From assembly GCA_019456225.1 (NCBI GenBank), contig VRUI01000054.1, positions 1 through 32,835 on the forward strand: a stretch of DNA of 32,835 nt. The letters run 5' to 3'. Under the pieces are notes generated by a model that ran no database searches, was not told the origin of the DNA, and worked only from the letters and a program-made list of their open reading frames with translations. The stretch's first letter is position 1. The number at the start of each line of letters is the position of its first letter. The DNA comes from Planctomycetota bacterium. Lineage in GTDB: Bacteria; Planctomycetota; Phycisphaerae; Sedimentisphaerales; Anaerohalosphaeraceae. This document shows positions 15,757 to 23,300 of this stretch, piece by piece. Made by a program: the position numbers and the translations under genes.

Positions 15757-15777
15757 GATTAGCAATTAGCGATTAGC
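15757..15777. repeat. Heptad repeat GATTAGC/AATTAGC upstream of recQ
   Basis: Three 7-base units GATTAGC-AATTAGC-GATTAGC stand 15 bp before the recQ start. The same AATTAGCGATTAGC sequence occurs at 30383-30396, just upstream of the lipoprotein gene. Confidence 0.65.
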
Positions 15778-15780
15778 AGT

Positions 15781-16239
15781 CTAAACGCACTTATCAGTAT
15801 AGATAACAAAGATTTTTTTGTCAAGAGAAGAATGCCAAACCTGAAATAAAAGGCGTATCGTATTTTTACGTTGTTCATTATTGAGAAATATTTTGTTTTG
15901 CGTTGAGCTTTGCAGGCAGACACACAGGTCTGCTAATAAAGTTTTTTGGGTTCATGCTCCGATAACATTTAGATCGTGATGATGACTTTAAAATTTGTGA
16001 AAAATATTACTAACAAGGCCGCGATTATTTTAGGACCAAGAATTCGTAAGCTGATTAATAACAGACACTTAAAACTCACAGGTACTGAGTGTGTTTTTTA
16101 GAATTTTTCAAGATAGATATTTTTTTATAAATTTTCAATATTAAGCGTGTAATTGACCGATATCAATCTTAGAATCCGGTCTAACCGGATAATTAACTTA
16201 ATGATAATGCAGCATTGTACGTTCCGGGAATCTGTTTGC
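15781..16239. other. Non-coding divergent region between recQ and the amidase-like gene
   Basis: AT-rich DNA with two small hairpins, GCAGAC-ACACAG-GTCTGC (15911-15928) and TCCGGT-CTA-ACCGGA (16173-16187). The second lies within the extended upstream reading frame of the next gene and argues for the later start. No clear promoter hexamers or RNA gene. Confidence 0.35.
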
Positions 16240-16761
16240 ATGAAAGATCAGCACAGAACAGTTAGAGTAATAAGCGCTCTGGTAGTAGGCATGACGATAG
16301 GGTCGTTTGTCCTTATGTTACTGGATAACCAGTCACTTTCAGCCGGTACTTTTTCACTCGACCAACTTAGCCGATTGGCACCGGTTCGCACTGAGATCGC
16401 CAAGGGCGGCAGCACTGCCGACTGGGATGGCATCGAGGTCTATTATAATGACGGTTCAGTGTTTGATTTCGAGAAACTTGTTCGCAGCAGCAAAAGTCAG
16501 CTTCATTTCGCGATAGGTAACCCGGCCGCAGGCAAAGAGGGCGTTATCAAACAAACCGCTAAATGGAAAAATCAAAAGCCGTGCCCGCTTGATATTGAGC
16601 AGGGTCAAAAAATTATCCGCATCTGCATCATTAACGACGCTGGCAAATCTCACCCAACAAACTGCCAGGTTTCCAGAACTACCGAACTCGTTGAAACGCT
16701 TAGCAGGCTGCACAATATCTCACCGGTGAGAATAAGATACCCTGTAAACTGGCAGTTGTAG
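16240..16761 (+). CDS. Membrane-anchored amidase_2/PGRP-like protein lacking zinc ligands
   Basis: A 173-residue protein with an N-terminal membrane or signal segment (about 9-28, RVISALVVGMTIGSFVLMLL) and a domain resembling N-acetylmuramoyl-L-alanine amidase/peptidoglycan-recognition folds. The match rests on three stretches: WDGIEVYYNDGS, where active enzymes have two His at YY68-69; LHFAIGNPAAGKEGVIKQTAKW at 88-109, very close to the usual HFVIGNG...G.I..T.RW; and IRICIINDAGKSHPT (126-140). The C-terminal zinc ligand region (H-D...P) is also missing. It may bind peptidoglycan without cutting it. The frame is open from a TTG at 16153, but the ATG at 16240 directly before the membrane segment is preferred. 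Confidence 0.6.
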   Translation: MKDQHRTVRVISALVVGMTIGSFVLMLLDNQSLSAGTFSLDQLSRLAPVRTEIAKGGSTADWDGIEVYYNDGSVFDFEKLVRSSKSQLHFAIGNPAAGKEGVIKQTAKWKNQKPCPLDIEQGQKIIRICIINDAGKSHPTNCQVSRTTELVETLSRLHNISPVRIRYPVNWQL

Positions 16762-16857
16762 CGGTCAGCAATTAGGATTAATCTCACTTTTTTGTCATAC
16801 TTTAATTCCCTGTCAATAAAGGACTTAGCTCTGTTTCCCTGTTTTTTTTTAATAAAG

Positions 16858-16873
16858 TACGAATTTTTTCGTT
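16858..16873 (+). promoter_or_regulatory. Putative BlaI operator O1
   Basis: TACGAA-TTTT-TTCGTT, a 6-4-6 inverted repeat with one mismatched end base, overlapping the first two bases of the -35 hexamer. It has the geometry of O2, with its centre 21 bp away. Confidence 0.55.
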
Positions 16874-16898
16874 GACATTACGAACGAATTCGTATAAT
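16872..16898 (+). promoter_or_regulatory. Promoter of the blaI-blaR1-gloB operon
   Basis: TTGACA at 16872-16877 and TATAAT at 16893-16898, both perfect hexamers but with a short 15-bp spacer. The spacer is filled by operator O2, so repressor binding would block polymerase directly. Confidence 0.75.
16879..16894 (+). promoter_or_regulatory. Putative BlaI operator O2
   Basis: TACGAA-CGAA-TTCGTA is a perfect 6-4-6 inverted repeat between and overlapping the promoter hexamers. BlaI/MecI repressors bind such TAC/GTA dyads, and the first gene downstream encodes a BlaI-type repressor, so autoregulation is the natural reading. Confidence 0.7.
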
Positions 16899-16939
16899 CT
16901 GTTTGATATTAAATTGAACAGGGTTTTTTGGAGAATGAT

Positions 16940-17350
16940 ATGGCACGTCGTAAAGGAAATAATCCTACGGACAGGGAGCTTGAGATTTTGCGTATTTTGT
17001 GGACTTATGGGTCGTGCAGTGTTCGGCGGGTGAACGAATTCGTTTGTCAGGAGTCGGACACCGGCTATACGACGACGCTTAAGTTTATGCAGATCATGTT
17101 AGAGAAGGGGCTTGTTACTCGCGACACTTCTCAGCGGACTCATATATATAGTGCCGCTGCCGAAGAGGCGAATGTGCAAAAGGCCCTTGCCGCCGATCTT
17201 GTTGACAAGGCTTTTGGCGGGTCTGCCCAGAAGCTGGTTATGCAGGCACTACAGGAAAAGCAGGTGCCCCAGAATGAACTAATTAGGATACAGAGGATGC
17301 TCGATGAGCTGGAAGGAGAAGAAAATGATGTCACTTCAAGAAATTCTTAG
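16940..17350 (+). CDS. blaI: BlaI/MecI/CopY-family transcriptional repressor
   Basis: A repressor of 136 residues. The N-terminal winged helix-turn-helix (about 8-75) contains NNPTDRELEILRILW, characteristic of the family, and TGYTTTLKFMQIMLEKGLV as recognition helix and wing; the C-terminal part is helical and should dimerise. In related systems the repressor is cleaved after activation of the partner BlaR1 sensor. The ATG at 16940 with GGAG six bases upstream is preferred to the TTG at 16928. The gene overlaps the next one by 26 bp. It probably regulates its own operon through the palindromes in the promoter. The ligand is unknown and need not be a beta-lactam. Confidence 0.92.
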   Translation: MARRKGNNPTDRELEILRILWTYGSCSVRRVNEFVCQESDTGYTTTLKFMQIMLEKGLVTRDTSQRTHIYSAAAEEANVQKALAADLVDKAFGGSAQKLVMQALQEKQVPQNELIRIQRMLDELEGEENDVTSRNS

Positions 17351-20300
17351 CAGTCCTGTCGCCCAGAGGATCGGGTTTGCGCTTATGCACTCGCTGTGGC
17401 AATGCACTGCGATTGCGGTGTTGTTTGCTGTTGTTATGCTCGCTTTGCGGAATCGCCGGCCCCAGGTGCGCTATAATGTTGCGATCACGGCCTTGCTGCT
17501 TATGGTGATCGTTCCGGTTATTACGGTTTTTGCGGCAAGAGTTGACGACCAGACGCCGCCTGCGGCGGTTGTGGAAGAGCCTGTTGCGCCGGCGGCCCTG
17601 GTGGAACCTGCCGAGGTTGTTAAAGGAGGCGAACTGCCGGTAGTTGAAACTTCTGTAGTGTTTCCAGATGCCGATGTGGCCGATGTGGCGGTCGTTTCTG
17701 AAAAAGATGTTGCTGCTGCAAACTCTGCAAGTATTGGTGAGAGGATCGAAATTGTGCTGCCGTATCTTGCGATTGGGTGGATTGTTGGGGTTTTGATCCT
17801 TAGCGTGTGGCATCTTGGCGGTTGGGCGCAGCTTCGCAGGCTTCGGAGGGTTATGGTAAAACCTGTGGAGGAGTATGTATCGGAAAAGCTCGCACTGCTG
17901 GCACAATCGCTGGCTGTCAAGCGAACTGTAGAAATAGTCGAGTCGGCGCTGGTGACGGTGCCGACGGTTATCGGTGCGCTTAAGCCTGTGATCCTTTTGC
18001 CGGCTAGTGCGCTTACGGGGTTGTCGACCGAGCAGCTTGAAGCGATACTGGCTCACGAACTGGCGCATATCAAACGCAATGACTATCTAATGAACCTGAT
18101 CCAGACGGCTATCGACATACTCTTGTTTTATCACCCGGCTGCGTGGTATATTTCGCGGAAGATCAGGAACGAGCGAGAAAACTGCTGCGACGATATCGCC
18201 GTGCAGGTCACCGGCGACAGTCTTAAATACGCCAGGGCGCTGGCTACTATGGAGGAAATAAAAGCGGCCAGCAGGCGTCTTGCCGTTGCCGCTAGCGGAG
18301 GGAATTTGTTTGACAGGATATCGCGGATTGTATCAAAAGAAGAAAAGAAACAAAAAATACACGGCTGGCTGACTGCGGCAATAACGATAATCATAGCCGC
18401 GGCAATTACGATACCGGCAATGGTAGCTGTCTCTGCAGAAGCGAAAGATATCAAGACAAACTTAACAGTTACAGGAACAGTAACAGACGCTCAAACAGGT
18501 AAACCGATCCAGGGCGCAAAGATCTCTGATAAAACATATAATGGTGGAAACCAAGGGGCAGTTTCAGATGCGAAGGGAAAATACTCTTATCAGACCTGGT
18601 ACGAAGAGCATAGTGTAATCACAAAGGCAAAAGGTTACGAGTCTCAAACAAAAACTCTCAAAACAAAACTTGTCGGCTCAGAAAAAGAAGTGTCAATAGA
18701 TTTCCAACTACAACCGGAGAAAACCTCTATACCACCATCACCGTTCAAAGCGACTTTGGCTAATGGCGTTGAGTTGGAGCTAATTGGTCTTTGTGCCAAT
18801 CCCAGCACGGGTAAGCAATGGTGGAGGCCGGATGGTTCTGTCCTTAAAGCAAGACCGTATGATAAAACCCCGTGCACTCATGTTGGTCCTCCAGTCTATT
18901 ACGATTATGTCTGTCGTCTTACTGGTGGCGAAGATTTACAGTTAAAAAAGAACCAGGCCGGTTGTGGCCCGAGCCGCCTTAGCGAAAGAGGCGTGAATAT
19001 CAACCTCCCGGATCAGGACAGTCTTTATCATTGCACTCTTCAAGACTACAATCGCTTAAAACAGACGGATCTCACTTTGCTTGTTGGCAGCGAATCCAGC
19101 TGGAAAACTGTAACGAGCATGGATTCTCCGTCTGAGGTCGGAATGTCAACTATCGACAATGTAATAATAATGCCGCCGGTAGAAAAAAATGCTGTGACTT
19201 ATATCGACGTAGTTGCTTCCAGAGTAGATGAGCAGTTTCGTGTGATCGCGATAGATAATAATGGTAAAAAGTATGTTGGAGGAGGCATGTCCTGCGGCGG
19301 CAACCTGGGCTCGGCCAAAGTTATATCTATCAGGGCGCAATTCCCTCTACTCATTGCTAATATTAAATCGATAGAATATCAAACCCAGAAATTCATCCCG
19401 GTAACCTTCAAAAATGTCTCACTAAAACCGGGCCACAAAACCAAAGTGGAAATTGACATTGCCCCGACAAAGTCAAAAACGCCGTCGAGAAAACCTGGAA
19501 ATGCTGACATGTCTAAGGTTGGCCTTCTAGGTTATAGGTTTGCCGACAGCTCCACCGTAAGAAGTGCGCTGGAACTTGTGAGTAAGGTTGGCAAGGTAAA
19601 TATTATCCCCTCGGAGCAAGTCGATTTGACAGCTGCGCTGCCGTTTACGAGCCTTTACGATGTAACTTTCGAACAAGCCCTGCAAGCCGTTATCGGCAAA
19701 AACAAGTTCGTCAAAGAAGGCAATTTTATCAAAGTATACACCCCCGAAGAATACGCCGCGCTTTACGGTTTCGATCCGGTAAAGGCTAAGGCAAGTCTGA
19801 AGGTTGTTGAAGGTATTTACAGCTCGGTTGATGGCATTGAATTTGGAAAAGATACTGCCGATTATGCACTGAAAACAATGAAGAGTGCTTTGGAAGAACT
19901 AAAGTATCTTACAGACAACTCTAAAGGCACTCCGTTTCATCCGCTTGCTTCCGGTTTGTCGGAAAGCTGGAACAATACAATCGAACAACTCAGCAAGGGC
20001 AATTACAAAAAAGCAAAGATCTTTTTCGAGACCATAGGCGACTTTGGAAATAACGCAGGAAATGTACTTATAAAAGCGGTCGAGGAAAAGATGAAAGCCG
20101 CATCGACCCAGCCGGCGAAAATTACAAAAACTACAACTACCGCCAAAGCCGCCCCAACAGAAAACCCGCTGGATATGAAGATAGATTTCTCGTTTGTTAA
20201 AACAGACACGACTTTCGAGGAAGTTGTCAAATACATACGAAGTCAAAGAACACCGCCTCTGCAGATCGTGGTGCTCTGGTCGAGTCTGTCGGACATTGCT

Positions 20301-23300
20301 TTTGTAGATCGCGATTGCACTGTTAATATTGATGGCCTTGGCACAACAACTCTTAAGACCGGGCTGGCACTGATATTAAAAGCAATATCCAGTCCCGAGG
20401 TAGGATCGGTGGTATACGAATATCAGGATGGGATAATAGCGATATCAGCAAAGCAGCGACCTAAGTCTCCAGCCCCTGCCGCCGAAGAAAAAGCGAAATA
20501 TGCGACCTTTGTCTGTGGACCGGATGGGTTGATACTTGGCGGCAAGAAGATTGAAAATCCCGAAGAGATTCTTCCTGCTATGAAATTGATCGAGGATAGG
20601 GAAAATACGATCTTGCAGGTAGTTCCTTCTAAGGAAGGCTTAGAGTCTGATGAGTGGAATGCCAACAAAGCCACGATAATTGCCTGGAGCAAAGAGGCGG
20701 GATTTAAGGATGTTGTGTTTGTCGATCCGGATCAGGAACCGAAAAAGTCTGTTGGTCAGCCGGTTTCTGCTGTCGATAAGAATACGAAATACGCGACCTT
20801 TATTGGTACTGATGACGGTGCGTACTTGTCCGGCAAAAAGGTCAAAAGTTTCGATGATCTCTCGCCTATGATCAAGGCGCTTGACGACAAAAGCAATACC
20901 ATCCTTCAGATTGTCCTTACAAAATCAATGACGAAAAGGGATGATTGGGGAATGATCAAAAATAGTCTCATGGCCTATGCCAAAGAGTATGGCCTCAAAG
21001 GCGTCGAATTTGTTGATCCGAAAGCTGAAACAGAAACTCCAGCTCCGGTGGCCGATGAGAATACGAAATACGTTAGTTTTCTGGTGGACGAAAACGGGGC
21101 TTATTTATCCGGCAAGAAAATTGAGAGCTTCGAGGGACTTGCGCCTGCGATCAAGGCGCTTAAAGACCGGGGAAATACGATCCTGCAGGTTGTTCCGACT
21201 AAAGAAGCTTTGCAGGGAGAACACTGGAACATGATCAAAAGTTCTCTGCTGGCGTTTGGCAAAGAGTTTGGACTTAAGCAGGTTGTCTTTATTGATCCGG
21301 ACGCTGAAATCAAAAACACCGCAGCACCCGATGATAAGAATGCTAAACACGTAACACTGCTATGGGGTAGTGGAAGTGCGTCGCTAGCCGGTAAGAAGAT
21401 TGAAGACGTCAAAGAGCTCATCGAGGCCTTTAAAGAACTAAAGGACAGGGCCAATACGATCCTGCTGGTTACCCCAACAGAGGAAGTCCTTAAGGATAAA
21501 AAATGGGCTTCCATGAGACATATGGCAATAGCCTGGGGAAAGGAATTCGGATTTAAGCGAGTCGCGTTCACCAACGAAGACACTATAGACAAATCCAAAG
21601 CTGCTGAAATAATCGGCAAGTGGGCCAGGGCGTTGGAGTTTTTTGATCTTGACGTGATTGAAGGGTTGATTGCTTCCTGTAATGAACAGACACTTTCAGC
21701 GTTTTTTTTAATGAGTCCAACCGGCGGTAAGGTTCGTCCGGTACCTGAGATTAAAGGGGATCCGGTAATTCTGAAAATCACAAAAATAGGTGACGGAAGG
21801 TACAGGGTGCTTTCGCTTACTATAGATAAAGAGCTTAGCTATTACCTTGTTAATAATCTCCTTATCAAAGACGGTGCTGTTAAGGTAGACTTTGATCTCA
21901 ATGCGCAGGTGAAAAAAATGCAGGACGTTCGGACCATGTCGGCTTCAGAGTATGGCGAAAGGCTCATGAAAGAACAGTTTGCCAGCTGGAAAAACGCCGA
22001 AGGCAAAGAACTTGCTAAACTCTCAGAAGAAATGATCCAGAAAATAGATGACAGAATTATTGCAGCAGAGTATGCCGAAAAAAACAAAATAAAAATCGCA
22101 GGCGCCTCCAATACTAACACAGCCGAACTCCGGGCAGAAAAGAAAAAGCTCGAAAAGATGACGCCAGTCCAAATTCGGGATATGGTTCTAAAAGAATTCA
22201 ATGAGTTTCTCCAACAGTATTCAAATACAAAACCCGCTAAAGCACCCGATACTCCAGATGATTCGAATATGGCCCATACTAATAACAGCAGTGCCGATGA
22301 TTCCAAACCTTTGAAGTTTCTTTCCGGCATTCGGGAATTTAAAGATTTGCGGCTGAATATTACTGAGCAGGCTTTGCGCAGGCATTTACATACTTATTCG
22401 ATAGCGGCAACTTTTATCGAACTCGACGACTCTGTGGTCTATCATCTTTACACCGAGAAAGGTGAAAATGTTTTTGTTACTTTCCGCCAGGGAGAGTGTG
22501 CGGGTATTCAACGTATGCGAAAGGATCTTGGTGCCGCCGCCAAACTTCATAAACACTGGCACACCGACCGGGGAAGCGCCGGCGGTATGTATTTTGAGGC
22601 GTGTAGGTTTTACTCTGAAGGCGGCAAACGCCCGGAAGCGGTCAAGCGGTTTTTCAAGGTAGCTGATCTTTCACCGGCAACCGAGTATGGAGCAAGGGCA
22701 CGCGAGATTGCCCGGCTGCTTATTGATATGAAAGGAGAGAAAAGACCGGTGCAAAAAGTTTCCAAACATGACGTAACTATTACGCTTGAGCAGCATTTTG
22801 AGAGTTTGATATTTGATCTTCGTGATCTTTCAAGAAACGCATATACGATCCCCGGCAAATGTCGCGTACTTTTTCTTGCTGATAGTTCCAATCCCGCGAT
22901 GGGGCTAAAAAAACTTGCCGAAAACCCCGGCCCAGATGGACAACTGGTTATTAGGCGGTTAATTAATATGCTCGATGATCCGAGACCGACTCGTTCATGG
23001 GCAGGTGCAATGAATGGCGGTCACGTTTACCGCAACTGTGACGTTGCGCTCGAGATACTTTCGGTTCTCGCCGACAATACACTGCCTACGATGGAATTAT
23101 TCTTTGACAGACGCAGCGGAAGGGATTATTACCTTGGCAACGCCGACAACAAAACAAGAAAAGAGATCATTGCTAAAGTTAAAGCATGGTACGCCAAAAA
23201 TCGAGGAATTGATCCGGCAAAACCATCTGCCGGTAAAGTCTCTGATGCAAATGTCAACCATAGTAATCTCCCCGAAAAGATCACTTTCACACTTGTCGAC

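Noticed and set aside
17331-18068. 245-codon minus-strand frame opposite the start of the M56 gene
   Set aside because: Low-complexity Arg/Asn/His translation and antisense to the M56 protease.
20496-21590. Direct repeats as a possible CRISPR or DNA-level repeat array
   Set aside because: The units are protein-coding, about 280-290 bp long and diverged at synonymous positions; no CRISPR array is present anywhere in the window.
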